The notes beneath the pieces are model-generated. The model had not been told where the DNA came from. It searched no databases and worked only from the letters and a program-made list of their open reading frames with translations. A stretch of DNA of 61,572 nucleotides from an uncultured Prevotellaceae bacterium. Its GTDB lineage: Bacteria; Bacteroidota; Bacteroidia; Bacteroidales; Muribaculaceae. Made by a program: the position numbers and the translations under genes. Positions 24,382 through 32,842 of this stretch are shown piece after piece. Positions within the stretch are counted from its first letter, which is position 1. The number at the start of each line of letters is the position of its first letter. The DNA lies in the NCBI GenBank assembly GCA_946406035.1, contig CAMJJG010000008.1, positions 1 through 61,572 of the forward strand, given 5' to 3'.

Positions 24382-26256
24382 TTACACCGGCATCGGAATC
24401 CAGCTGTCAACGGCTAGCGACGTGTTGGGGTGAGGTGCACACCGGTTGATGCGCTTCTCTTCCATGACACACAAGCCGATGGCACGTGTCATCAAGATAT
24501 CGTCATACTTGCCGGGACGAGCCGCGTAATGCCCATTATGGTCTTCATAGTCACGCATCTCGTTCACCGCGTCGATGTCGCGTTCGACATAGGCGCCATC
24601 CCTCAACGCCGCAATGAGCGATGCTACCGCCATGCGTTTGGTCTTGGCATTGGTATGGAAACCCAACTTGCGGGGAGCGCGCTCATACACATTTCCATAC
24701 ACCCGAGAAACCTGGTTGAGTATATAATCGCTCTCACCGGCCCTGGCGGCCTCGTTGGTGAGCGTGTTGCTCTCGACAACAAGCAGCGCCTCATTATAGA
24801 GCTTGGCAAGCTGCATCGACTTCCATGCCAGTTGGTCATGATCGATGTGGCCCCGCCACTGCGCGACAATGGCCGCTTGACGGTTGGTGTCCTTGAGGCG
24901 CCAAACGGCGATTACCGAGAAATCGCTGGTGACGGCCCTGCCGCCCACATCCACAACCACCAGATAGTGAGTCTTGACCGGCGAAGCTCGCTCGGGCAAT
25001 TCCCACACTTTGAGCAAGCCATTCGAGACCTTGACTAGATGGATGTTTCTCTTGGCATCCGCGCCACAGTGGCCGTCGGCTTGGATATCACCCACCAATA
25101 TGGGTGCCACACAACCGCACTCCAGCGCATCAAGATGCTCGGGAGCAAACGGATTGTCTCCCGTCATCATGAAGGCCTCGCTGGCAGTGCCGGGATACTC
25201 GGCCATCATCATCTCGTGGCCACGGTACTCGCGCCGCTTGTGATGATACCAGTTCACCTGCTCGAGCGTGCAACCGTCATTCCACAACGTGCGCTCATAC
25301 TCGTCCATCTCCTGCCACAACGCTAGCGGGTCATCAACTGCAAGCGAGTAGATGCTTATCTCGTGCCATGGGACAAACACCGGTTCCTTATCGCTGTGTC
25401 CCTGTTGCGCCCGCAGCCACTCGGCATGGAAATAGTCCCCCACCCCGTTGGCCGTCGACTCGAGCACAATGACCGTATCGCTCTTGAGGGCGATGCTGCC
25501 GCAAACGCTGCGCACCACCTCGTCGGGCGAATGCATCGCACTTGCCTGCCAAAAGGCCACCTCGCTCAAGTGGGCCATCGCGATGTCATAGCCCCGCACG
25601 GCATCCTCGCTGCGCGAACTGCCGGTGAGCACCAGGCAATCACGGTCCTCGAGTTGCTGCACATTGGGCTGCCCCTCGAGTTTACTGAATCGGGGACGCT
25701 TGTCGCCACTGGCCGACAGTTCCCGCGGATAGCATCGCAACAGCAGGTTATACATCCGCTTGATGCTCTTGCTCGTGACATGCATGTGGCCGCAGATGAG
25801 GCTGTTCCAACCCGTGTGCCGGACCAGTTGCATCCATGCCATATACATCTGCACAAGGGTGGACCCGCCCCACTGGCGCGCCTTCAACAGGATGACGCGG
25901 ATGGGGCGATCGGCGGTCCGCTGCCCCTTCATCACAGCGAGCAGGCGTCGTTGCGGGCGATTAAGCACAAACGGCACATTCTTGCCGCTCATCTTGTCCT
26001 TGATGGTCACACATCGCGCGCACCAGAACTCAAAATCCTCCACAATGCGCCGTCGGTCTTGCTCAAGTGGAGGCAGTGACAGGTACTCGGGGCAATCGGC
26101 CAGCACCTTGCGGGGCAAGAGCACAGCACCAGCCTGAACCCGATCGCCGCAGCATCCCAGGCCGCTCATCGGGTCATAACTGTCAACATCGAGCGCCGCC
26201 TTGCGCCGCTCGTTCTCCTCTAGGAGGTCATTAATTGAAATGGTGTCAACGCTCAT
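24382..26256 (-). CDS. Phage terminase large subunit-like protein
   Basis: DNA-packaging motor of the terminase large subunit type, 624 residues. ATPase part: adenine-side RPQRRLLAVMKGQR, a Walker A-like KARQWGGST (about 125-133), acidic Walker B-like MAHLSEVAF near residue 240, and the coupling motif LESTANGVGDYF. The C-terminal RNase H-like nuclease keeps its acidic residues: VVVDVGGRAVTSDFSVIAVW, LVVESNT and YDDILMTR. Both activities therefore look intact. An AGGAGG site 7 bases before the ATG fixes the start. It is paired with the gene at 26268, but no portal, capsid, protease, integrase or lysis gene is nearby. A decayed prophage or a domesticated module are both possible. Confidence 0.82.
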   Translation of the reverse strand: MSVDTISINDLLEENERRKAALDVDSYDPMSGLGCCGDRVQAGAVLLPRKVLADCPEYLSLPPLEQDRRRIVEDFEFWCARCVTIKDKMSGKNVPFVLNRPQRRLLAVMKGQRTADRPIRVILLKARQWGGSTLVQMYMAWMQLVRHTGWNSLICGHMHVTSKSIKRMYNLLLRCYPRELSASGDKRPRFSKLEGQPNVQQLEDRDCLVLTGSSRSEDAVRGYDIAMAHLSEVAFWQASAMHSPDEVVRSVCGSIALKSDTVIVLESTANGVGDYFHAEWLRAQQGHSDKEPVFVPWHEISIYSLAVDDPLALWQEMDEYERTLWNDGCTLEQVNWYHHKRREYRGHEMMMAEYPGTASEAFMMTGDNPFAPEHLDALECGCVAPILVGDIQADGHCGADAKRNIHLVKVSNGLLKVWELPERASPVKTHYLVVVDVGGRAVTSDFSVIAVWRLKDTNRQAAIVAQWRGHIDHDQLAWKSMQLAKLYNEALLVVESNTLTNEAARAGESDYILNQVSRVYGNVYERAPRKLGFHTNAKTKRMAVASLIAALRDGAYVERDIDAVNEMRDYEDHNGHYAARPGKYDDILMTRAIGLCVMEEKRINRCAPHPNTSLAVDSWIPMPV

Positions 26257-26263
26257 GCTCTCG

Positions 26264-26269
26264 CCTCCT
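26264..26269 (-). promoter_or_regulatory. Strong Shine-Dalgarno site of the terminase gene
   Basis: AGGAGG on the minus strand, 7 bases before the ATG and overlapping the stop codon of the upstream gene. Such sites are rare in Bacteroidetes chromosomal genes. Confidence 0.7.
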
Positions 26270-28268
26270 ATCGGTCAGTTCCACTATATATTAATGTGGG
26301 AAGCAGCAACGTTCCACTCATTGCGGTGCCATTCATTTCCAGACGCAAGGTGCGGGCCGTGACCCTAATGGGAGCGGCTGCCAGCGGCTGATTGATGGCA
26401 CCGTTCACGGTAACGAGGCTCACGTCCTGATCCTGGGCCATGATACCTCGTTGCCCGATGACACGCAAAGTCACGTCAGCCCCATCACTCTTCACATACC
26501 ACACGACGCGTCTCACAGTCCTTGCCAGCATGGCATCGAGAGCAACAGGATGGGTTCTCCACTTGACCGCCACCTCAGCGGCGGTCTCTCTCTCGAGGTC
26601 AAGCAATGTGCCAGCATCGGTCACGACCACAGCATGCAGGGCGTCGCTATACAGGCTCACGGCATCGACTGTGCGCTCGCTCATAGCCCCCGACACCATC
26701 CTCGCTACAGGGTAGCCCCGCGCGGGCAAGAGCCACAACTCGCGATAGGCATTACACCAGGCCAAGGCGGTATAGGTCACATCAGTCTGGCAGACAGTCA
26801 CTCTCGAGCCACTCAAGCGGCACAAGTGACGATGGCGCGACACAAACCAGATGTCGCCATCGCCCTCGACGGGAGGCACATCGGCAGCAATGACAGTGCG
26901 ATCAACCAGCCGAGCTTCGCCCAGCGTGCCTGACGCACTCTGAGGAATGGCAAAAATCCCGTCGGAGGTAAACACAAACACCGGATAGCGGCCAAATCCA
27001 CTCGAGTATAGGGGCTTGGTCACGACAGCAAGCGCCAGCGGCCTGCTACCGACAACAGCGCGGCGGTTAGCCTCGACTAGCGCATTACCAGGCAGCGACA
27101 CGACAACGTCGCCACCGGTAGTGGCGCAGTACAAGCGTCCGCCGGCAGTCGTCGAACTGGCGACCGACGCCAATCTTGACATCGTGCCGACAGCAGCACA
27201 CTGGGCTGCTGTCATAGACACAACATCGGTGGCAGGGACAAAATCATCCCCAGTCATATCGCCTGTCGCCGTGGCTGTGGCGACCACGTGCCAAGCCGAG
27301 TTGTTGAGTTGCAGGGCAATGGCATCGGCGCTACGCCGCGAGAGTCCCATCTCGAGCACATACTCGCGCCCGCCCGTGGTGCGGGTCAAGCATCGATAAT
27401 CCAACATGCGGCTGGCGGTGAGCAGCTGTGCCTCATCGGTTGCAAGCACGTCAATGCTCTTGACAAGCGGCAACCAGTCGGCCGCGATTCCTCTCGTCAC
27501 ATTCACGCCCAGTCGGTAATGACGCAATGCCATCGTTGCGGCCTGGGTCGACGTGAAACCCGCACTGCCACTATCGACAATGGCCGAAATGCGGTCAGCG
27601 TTAGCCAGGGTGGCGTCACCCACCCGCACGGGATCGCTAATCCACAGGTAGCTGTCGTCATGCAGTCGAACGGCCCAGCGCACGAGCATGGGCGCGGCAT
27701 GACGGCCGTCGGCGGCTGCATCGGCCAACAGGGCGTTCCACGCGGCACGCAGAATGCGTTCCAGCGCAAACGTGTCACCACTTGCCAGTGGCGCTTGCCA
27801 CTGGTCATAAGGCTCGGCGAAATGGTAGGCGGCGATATCGGTGCTCGTGGTCAACATCTGGGTGATAAACTCAAGTTGGGGCACGGCATCATCGGGGTTC
27901 AAGGGGGTCCATGACCCGCTATTGGACGACAAGTAAGTCATGCCACCGCCGGTCACCACAACAATCAATGGCCCGACAGCATGCGCCCCAAGCACGTTGC
28001 CATCAACGGTGGCGACAGGATTGCCGTCAACCTTCACGGTATGTCCGTTCACCGTCACGTGGTGCCCCTCGGTCATGAGCAGCAACCGGTCACCAGGCGT
28101 TATGGCCCCCGCCGCGGCAGGCATGCCCGTCACTTGCAATGACGACTCCTGCTCGCGCACGTTCTGGGCCACCTCGGCCTCGCCGTGTTGTGCCGCCTCG
28201 CCATTGACGTGCGGCACGGTTGCCCTGGGTGTCACCAGGGTCTCTCTCAAGGTGTGCTTCATCTTCAT
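26268..28268 (-). CDS. Phage-like beta-propeller structural protein
   Basis: Unrecognised protein of 666 residues, with no signal peptide or membrane segment. The N-terminus reads NVREQESSLQVTGMPAAAG, close in style to tail-hub or DNA-stabilisation proteins of tailed phages (P22 gp10-like), which also open with a greeting of this sort before a propeller. The body has repeated short beta blades, such as GRLYCATTGGDVVVSLPG, PVFVFTSDGIFAIPQS, DIWFVSRHRHLCRL and RELWLLPARGYPVARM. It lies 5' of the terminase gene in one operon; only 11 bases separate its stop from that start. The phage assignment rests on context and pattern, not on a confident family match. Confidence 0.6.
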   Translation of the reverse strand: MKMKHTLRETLVTPRATVPHVNGEAAQHGEAEVAQNVREQESSLQVTGMPAAAGAITPGDRLLLMTEGHHVTVNGHTVKVDGNPVATVDGNVLGAHAVGPLIVVVTGGGMTYLSSNSGSWTPLNPDDAVPQLEFITQMLTTSTDIAAYHFAEPYDQWQAPLASGDTFALERILRAAWNALLADAAADGRHAAPMLVRWAVRLHDDSYLWISDPVRVGDATLANADRISAIVDSGSAGFTSTQAATMALRHYRLGVNVTRGIAADWLPLVKSIDVLATDEAQLLTASRMLDYRCLTRTTGGREYVLEMGLSRRSADAIALQLNNSAWHVVATATATGDMTGDDFVPATDVVSMTAAQCAAVGTMSRLASVASSTTAGGRLYCATTGGDVVVSLPGNALVEANRRAVVGSRPLALAVVTKPLYSSGFGRYPVFVFTSDGIFAIPQSASGTLGEARLVDRTVIAADVPPVEGDGDIWFVSRHRHLCRLSGSRVTVCQTDVTYTALAWCNAYRELWLLPARGYPVARMVSGAMSERTVDAVSLYSDALHAVVVTDAGTLLDLERETAAEVAVKWRTHPVALDAMLARTVRRVVWYVKSDGADVTLRVIGQRGIMAQDQDVSLVTVNGAINQPLAAAPIRVTARTLRLEMNGTAMSGTLLLPTLIYSGTDR

Positions 28269-28301
28269 GGTATTGTTAATTATTAAGGTAATAATATAGA
28301 T

Positions 28302-28377
28302 GTTGGCCCATCGGGGGGTGAACCGCCCTAACGCACAGTCATCTCTATAGATGCGTTTTCACAGGGCCAACTGCTAT
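28302..28377 (-). ncRNA. Candidate structured 5' leader of the phage-derived pair
   Basis: Within the ~140-base leader an 8-bp closing stem GTTGGCCC / GGGCCAAC (28364-28371 with 28302-28309) encloses an AACG/CGTT stem, itself capped by CATCT/AGATG, and a GGG...CCC hairpin. The first 24 bases recur with one substitution and a 3-base insertion at 54247. No known riboswitch class is recognised. Confidence 0.45.
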
Positions 28378-28418
28378 ATCATTTCCATTATTAATGTGGA
28401 TAAAATTGGTTGTCGCGG

Positions 28419-28450
28419 CAAAAGTACCGCCAACCGTCACCCTGCCGCAA
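28419..28450 (-). promoter_or_regulatory. Promoter of the phage-derived pair
   Basis: Minus strand TTG (28448-28450), 21 bases, TACTTTTG (28419-28426). It predicts a transcript start near 28413 and a leader of about 145 bases. Confidence 0.65.
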
Positions 28451-28468
28451 GGGCAAAAGGCAACAACA

Positions 28469-28505
28469 GGCCCCACATCTGCACTCAAGTGGCAGATGTG
28501 GGGCC
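28469..28505 (-). terminator. Terminator of the dockerin protein gene
   Basis: Perfect 14-bp stem (GGCCCCACATCTGC with GCAGATGTGGGGCC), 9-base loop. In the minus direction it is followed by TGTTGTTGCCTTTT. It lies 30 bases after the stop of the gene at 28537. Confidence 0.75.
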
Positions 28506-28536
28506 CGATAATGATGCGTTAGCCCTTAGAGAGTAA

Positions 28537-29745
28537 TTAATTACCCCAATTACCGCTCAGCAGATAGTCGATAAGGGATGTTACGTCGGCAATATTGACC
28601 GATGTGTCAACGTTACAGTCGGCATTGGCCACGACAACTCCCGTGTCATTGCCGCTCAGCAGATAGTCAATAAGAGCCGTCACGTCGGCAATGTTCACAT
28701 TTTCATCGCCATTGACATCGCCGCGCAGCACGGTCACGCTGCCGGGAATCTCAAACTGGGTGCCGTCGGTGTAGTACAGCTTGTTGTTATTCCATCCTTG
28801 CCAGCTGGTGTTGCTCTGGTCGGTGGGACGGGTCAACCCCCAGGTGATGGCCGTGGTGGTAACATTGCCCTGGTTGCCCAGCGTCAAGCTTGAGCCATTG
28901 GGGGTCGCGTTATACCACTCACCGGCACCAGCAGGATACTGAGCATCGCTGATGTCACAGATTGCCTGACCGGGGAAAGTCATCGTACCATCCTCGTGCA
29001 GGGTCATCGTGTTGTCGGGCCATCCCAAGCCATACAGGTTAGCCACATGGACAGTCTCCTCGTCTTGATAGATGTACACATCGCTGGTGTGGGTCAGGCC
29101 GTCGGCCTCGCTCACGTACTCATGGATGCCGTTGGGCTTTACCAGATGGGTATTGCGGTAGAGCGGCGAGAAGGCAGTGGTTGTGTCGTCAAACACCTGG
29201 GTCTTGCCATTGGCCGTCACAGTGGTCCTCTTAACAGTCTCGATGTAGTAGCAGAAGCCCTCCTCGATCAGGATCGAGCCGTCGGCCTCGATAATGCCAG
29301 TAACATCACGCATCGGGCCATAGTTGACGAGCCAGTCCTCGTTTACCACATAGAAGTACAACGTGCTGTCGACAGTGGTCGTTACAGCGCCTGTCGTCGT
29401 GGTCTTACTGCCGCTCATCGAGCCAAAGGGTTCATCAGTTGCCTGAAGTGTGACAGTGCCCGTTGTGTAGTCCACCTTGAAGGGCTGTGACACGCGGTGC
29501 ATCGCCAAGCCGCCTTCAAACGTCAATGTGCCAGCGGTGCCGTTGCTCACGATGGTCGTTGTCCAGCCACCCACGTTCAGCGGGTCGGCAGGCGCAACGG
29601 TGACGGCGCCAGTGGCGCTCTCGGTCCATTCATAGGGATGCAGCAGGCAGATGCGCTTGCCCAGCATTTCTCCATCACTAGCTGGCGCGCTTGCCATGGC
29701 CGTCAAGCCAGCGCACACACACAACAATGCAAATATCTTTTTCAT
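28537..29745 (-). CDS. Secreted dockerin type I protein
   Basis: Exported protein of 402 residues. The signal peptide (residues 1-19, KKIFALLCVCAGLTAMASA) precedes a beta-rich region of unknown family (about 25-335). A dockerin-type pair of EF-hand-like repeats closes the C-terminus. Repeat 1 is GDVNGDENVNIADVTALIDY and repeat 2 starts ADCNVDTSVNIADVTSLIDY. Both keep Asp/Asn at loop positions 1, 3, 5, 9 and 12. Each ends LLSGN. Dockerins bind cohesins in a calcium-dependent way; here the partner is unknown, and the protein at 23255 is a candidate. ATG at 29745 gives the clean signal peptide; the longer frame from 29793 overlaps the promoter box. Confidence 0.82.
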   Translation of the reverse strand: MKKIFALLCVCAGLTAMASAPASDGEMLGKRICLLHPYEWTESATGAVTVAPADPLNVGGWTTTIVSNGTAGTLTFEGGLAMHRVSQPFKVDYTTGTVTLQATDEPFGSMSGSKTTTTGAVTTTVDSTLYFYVVNEDWLVNYGPMRDVTGIIEADGSILIEEGFCYYIETVKRTTVTANGKTQVFDDTTTAFSPLYRNTHLVKPNGIHEYVSEADGLTHTSDVYIYQDEETVHVANLYGLGWPDNTMTLHEDGTMTFPGQAICDISDAQYPAGAGEWYNATPNGSSLTLGNQGNVTTTAITWGLTRPTDQSNTSWQGWNNNKLYYTDGTQFEIPGSVTVLRGDVNGDENVNIADVTALIDYLLSGNDTGVVVANADCNVDTSVNIADVTSLIDYLLSGNWGN

Positions 29746-29790
29746 ACTCATTATTTTATAAAAAGGGTTTAACGCTAATCTATTAAAACG

Positions 29791-29819
29791 CAAAATTACA
29801 AAATAGCCTGCAATTACAA
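29791..29819 (-). promoter_or_regulatory. Promoter of the 402-residue dockerin gene
   Basis: Minus strand TTG (29817-29819), 18 bases, TAATTTTG (29791-29798), about 40 bases before the start codon's likely transcript start. Confidence 0.65.
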
Positions 29820-29968
29820 CAAGTTTTGCCCCGATTTTTTTAAAGACCTACCAAAAACACGACTTTTCGCGTCTGCCTTATCTCTCACGACAACTCAACA
29901 TCAAGCATGCGAGCGTCCACAAGATTCCATCAGGATAAGAAACACCACGCCTGAGCCTTCTCCCTCAC
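29820..29968. other. Gap between the two dockerin genes
   Basis: AT-rich intergenic DNA with no gene; the terminator of the next gene follows at 29969. Confidence 0.5.
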
Positions 29969-30015
29969 AAAAAAATAAAAGGCAGGGCCCACACGCGTGC
30001 GAGCCCTGCCCTTTT
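29969..30015 (-). terminator. Terminator of the 756-residue dockerin gene
   Basis: GGCAGGGC (29981-29988) pairs with GCCCTGCC (30003-30010), extended by A/T arms. On the minus strand it is followed by TTTTATTTTTTT. Confidence 0.85.
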
Positions 30016-30051
30016 ACTTAATAGGAATTTCTATAATCCTCTCGTCAGGAA

Positions 30052-32322
30052 TTAGTCATTCCAAGTGCCACTCAGCAGGAAGTCGATCAGAGCGGTAACA
30101 TCAGCGATGTTAACGCCACCATCGAGGTTGCAGTCGGCATTGTCATAGTTAGCTGCATCCCAGTTGCCACTCAGCAGACCGTCGATCAGAGCGGTTACGT
30201 CGGCAATGTTAACAGTCTTGCTGTCGTCCACGTCGCCACGCAGGCCATCGGCCAGGGTGGTGAAGATCGTCGAAGCGGTCCAATCACCAACGCCACCAGC
30301 GTTAGCGCCCTGTACCTGTACCTCGTACATGCTCTCGGGAGTCAGGCCAGTGATGGTGTAAGGACTGGTGACATTCTCAACAACAGTCCAGTTGGCGGGA
30401 GTTACGTCAGGATTACCTACATAGAAGTCATCAACGTTCAGGCAGAACATGTCAGTAATGTTGTAGTGACGGATAGCGATGTGACCACGCTGGCCAGCAT
30501 AAGCGCTCAGGTCATAGATGTAAACGTTGCCGGCGCCACTGTTGATGCTGTCATAAGCTACAGCAGTAATATCCTCACTCAGAGCAACAAAGTCGCTGGT
30601 CGTGATAGAATCACCAGTCTCGGTGGTAACATATACGCGGAAGACCTCACTAGCATAGCTGGGATCCTGGCCCCAAGCCTGGAATCTTACTACACCGTTC
30701 AGGGCAACCTCGGGCGATACCAGCCAGTTGTCGGGGGTGAGAGCACCAGCTGAGCTCGACCAGCTAGCCGAAGTCAAGCATTGGGTATTATTAGAGCTAT
30801 ATTGAGCTGAACGCAAAGCCCACCAGTTACCGTCGCCATCGGCATCATAACCAGTCCAACCATCTACCTCGCTCTCAAAGTCATTGAAGTAATACTCTGC
30901 AGCGGGATCATAGGGCCTGTAGCGCAGGTTCCATGCACTGTTCTCGTTGTCAGTCCAAGCTGCATCGGCAGTGGTAGCGGCGGGAGTTACATTCAGGTTG
31001 GTGGGAGTAGCGGGAATCGAGTACAATACAGTCTTGTAGTCAAGGCAGCCATACCAGCCAAGATCATTGTAGGCCGAATCCAGGACAGCGCTCATACCAG
31101 TGTACTCAGATGCATTGTCGAGGGTGATGGTCTGGCCATCGATGGTATAGGTTGCAGCAGCGGGGGCATCGGCATAGCCGTTTCCGTTAGTAAAGGTACC
31201 CCACGAAGTCCTCAAACCAAGGAAACTGCTGTTGCTCCAATAGATGTACTGGCCGGCGGGGAAGCTCAACTGGTTGCCACTGACGGTACCCTTGATCCAA
31301 TTGCCATTAGCAAAGCCGTAGATGGGATTGCGCATGTAAACGGTCGAACCATCGGCAGCATAGAAGATCTGAGCATAACCATCCTGCTCGGTAAGATACA
31401 AAGTGGTATCGCCAGGAACGATGGAGTTGCCAGTGCGGTAATAATCTACAACATTACCCTCCATGGCTGCGATGTCGGTGTCGGTATACATCGTGGGAGC
31501 CTCGGGAATTTCAACATCCGACGGAGTCAACTCGGTGTTCCACTCACAGAAGCCCATGCAATAGGTCTCGCTGTAACCAGGCGTGTAGCAGCTCAGGCCA
31601 GTGCCGGTGTAGGCAGCATAGGTGCCAGTACCGACGGTAGTGCCTTGAAGCGACAGCACATCGTTGCTGATGTTATATCTTGCCGTGGTAGAGCTACCCT
31701 TTGCAAAGCTGAAGCCAGTGCCATTGACATAGCTAACAGTACCCATAACCAAATAGCAGTCGCCATAGTTTCCCATGGTCTCGAGAGCCTGGGATCCCAA
31801 ATTGATGGTTACGCGGCTTCCCGTCTTGGTGCCCTGGATCCAATAGTCTTCCCAGTATTTGTCGGGGTCATAAAGAAGATTCTTGAACCAGATGGTGCTG
31901 CCATTCTCAACGACAGTTACAAGACCAGACTGGTCTCCAGCGCTGTAGTAGTATCCGTCCTCTTCTACACCATCGTTAGCGACAGTTAAGTACTGCAGGA
32001 AGAGTGCGGTACCACCAGTCCTCTCGTAATACTTTACGGTACCCTCGGGCTGCTCGGTAACGGCGGCCATGAACGTGTGAGGCTTCTCGGGCTTGCCAGC
32101 CTTAGCAAGCATCAAGGGCGTGCCATAATGATTCTTGCTGGTTGACATCTTGCTCTCACCAGCAAACACAGACTTGCTACTGATGTAGCTAACAGGTGCA
32201 GATTTTCTAACTGCCTCGGTTGCAGACGGCATACCCTTCTGCAGCTTCTGCATAAACGTGGGCCCTGCAACGGCGCTTGCCGACACAGCCAAGCCTAACA
32301 TTAAGAATAAAAATTTTTTCAT
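30052..32322 (-). CDS. Large secreted multidomain protein with dockerin
   Basis: Exported protein of 756 residues. Order: signal peptide (1-19); a beta-rich shared domain from EQPEGTVKYYERTGG (about 92-270); a second copy (about 285-430) with TVYMRNPIYGF, NWIKGT and FPAGQYIYWSN; an Fn3-like module; a choice-of-anchor J domain (about 490-640) opening YYFNDFESEVDGW, containing LTPDNWLVSP and closing CLNVDDFYVG; a second Fn3 module (TGLTPESMYEVQVQGANAGG); and a C-terminal dockerin pair (GDVDDSKTVNIADVTALID and ADCNLDGGVNIADVTALID). The first dockerin loop has Ser at position 5 where Asp is usual. It combines modules of the sorting-tail paralogues with a dockerin. Function unknown. Confidence 0.82.
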   Translation of the reverse strand: MKKFLFLMLGLAVSASAVAGPTFMQKLQKGMPSATEAVRKSAPVSYISSKSVFAGESKMSTSKNHYGTPLMLAKAGKPEKPHTFMAAVTEQPEGTVKYYERTGGTALFLQYLTVANDGVEEDGYYYSAGDQSGLVTVVENGSTIWFKNLLYDPDKYWEDYWIQGTKTGSRVTINLGSQALETMGNYGDCYLVMGTVSYVNGTGFSFAKGSSTTARYNISNDVLSLQGTTVGTGTYAAYTGTGLSCYTPGYSETYCMGFCEWNTELTPSDVEIPEAPTMYTDTDIAAMEGNVVDYYRTGNSIVPGDTTLYLTEQDGYAQIFYAADGSTVYMRNPIYGFANGNWIKGTVSGNQLSFPAGQYIYWSNSSFLGLRTSWGTFTNGNGYADAPAAATYTIDGQTITLDNASEYTGMSAVLDSAYNDLGWYGCLDYKTVLYSIPATPTNLNVTPAATTADAAWTDNENSAWNLRYRPYDPAAEYYFNDFESEVDGWTGYDADGDGNWWALRSAQYSSNNTQCLTSASWSSSAGALTPDNWLVSPEVALNGVVRFQAWGQDPSYASEVFRVYVTTETGDSITTSDFVALSEDITAVAYDSINSGAGNVYIYDLSAYAGQRGHIAIRHYNITDMFCLNVDDFYVGNPDVTPANWTVVENVTSPYTITGLTPESMYEVQVQGANAGGVGDWTASTIFTTLADGLRGDVDDSKTVNIADVTALIDGLLSGNWDAANYDNADCNLDGGVNIADVTALIDFLLSGTWND

Positions 32323-32842
32323 AAATCAAATAGATTTAGAAGTTAATAAAAAAACTAATAATAATTATAGTGAGTGTAGTCTCAGTATTTTCTCTATACT
32401 ACAGGTTTTCGCAATCAATGTCATGAATAGCTTCATGGCCATTTCTAAATGTGCCACAAATTTACTATCAATATTTGTAACATACAACATTTTTCATTAA
32501 AAAATTTACAGCTTTTTGTCCGTTTCAATAATTATGCGTTATTTTGAGCACATCTCATCTCCCAGCGACCAAACGGGCCGGGATGTTTCCCCTTGATGAC
32601 GATGCCACATCTCGCCACCACAGGTAGATCTATTGAAATGCCCCTCGTGCCAGCGATGCAATGGGGCACTGGCACAAGGGGGTGAAAACGTCATGTTATC
32701 ATGGATAACACCTAATGAGCGCTCAAAAGATAAAACAAATATCTATGCACAATGGTTTTGTTTAACTATCATTCGACACTTGCTCCGCTTCTCGGTCACT
32801 AAACCGATTAAAACAGCGCACCAAAAGGAAACGCCACCAGCG
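32323..32842. other. 520-bp intergenic region
   Basis: Contains the promoter at 32457-32487 and an imperfect inverted repeat at 32641-32681 (CCCCTCGTGCCAG with CTGGCACAAGGGG). The repeat may end the DJ-1 transcript but has no strong T run. Open frames here have no coding features. Confidence 0.55.
32457..32487 (-). promoter_or_regulatory. Promoter of the 756-residue dockerin gene
   Basis: Minus strand TTG (32485-32487), 20 bases, TAAATTTG (32457-32464). The leader would be about 125 bases. Confidence 0.65.

Noticed and set aside
28469-28505. Strong hairpin considered as part of a riboswitch for the phage-derived pair
   Set aside because: It lies upstream of that pair's promoter and directly after the dockerin gene stop, so it is a terminator.
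23255-32322. A polysaccharide utilisation locus or true cellulosome
   Set aside because: No SusC/SusD pair, no catalytic domains on the dockerin proteins and no multi-cohesin scaffold in the window.
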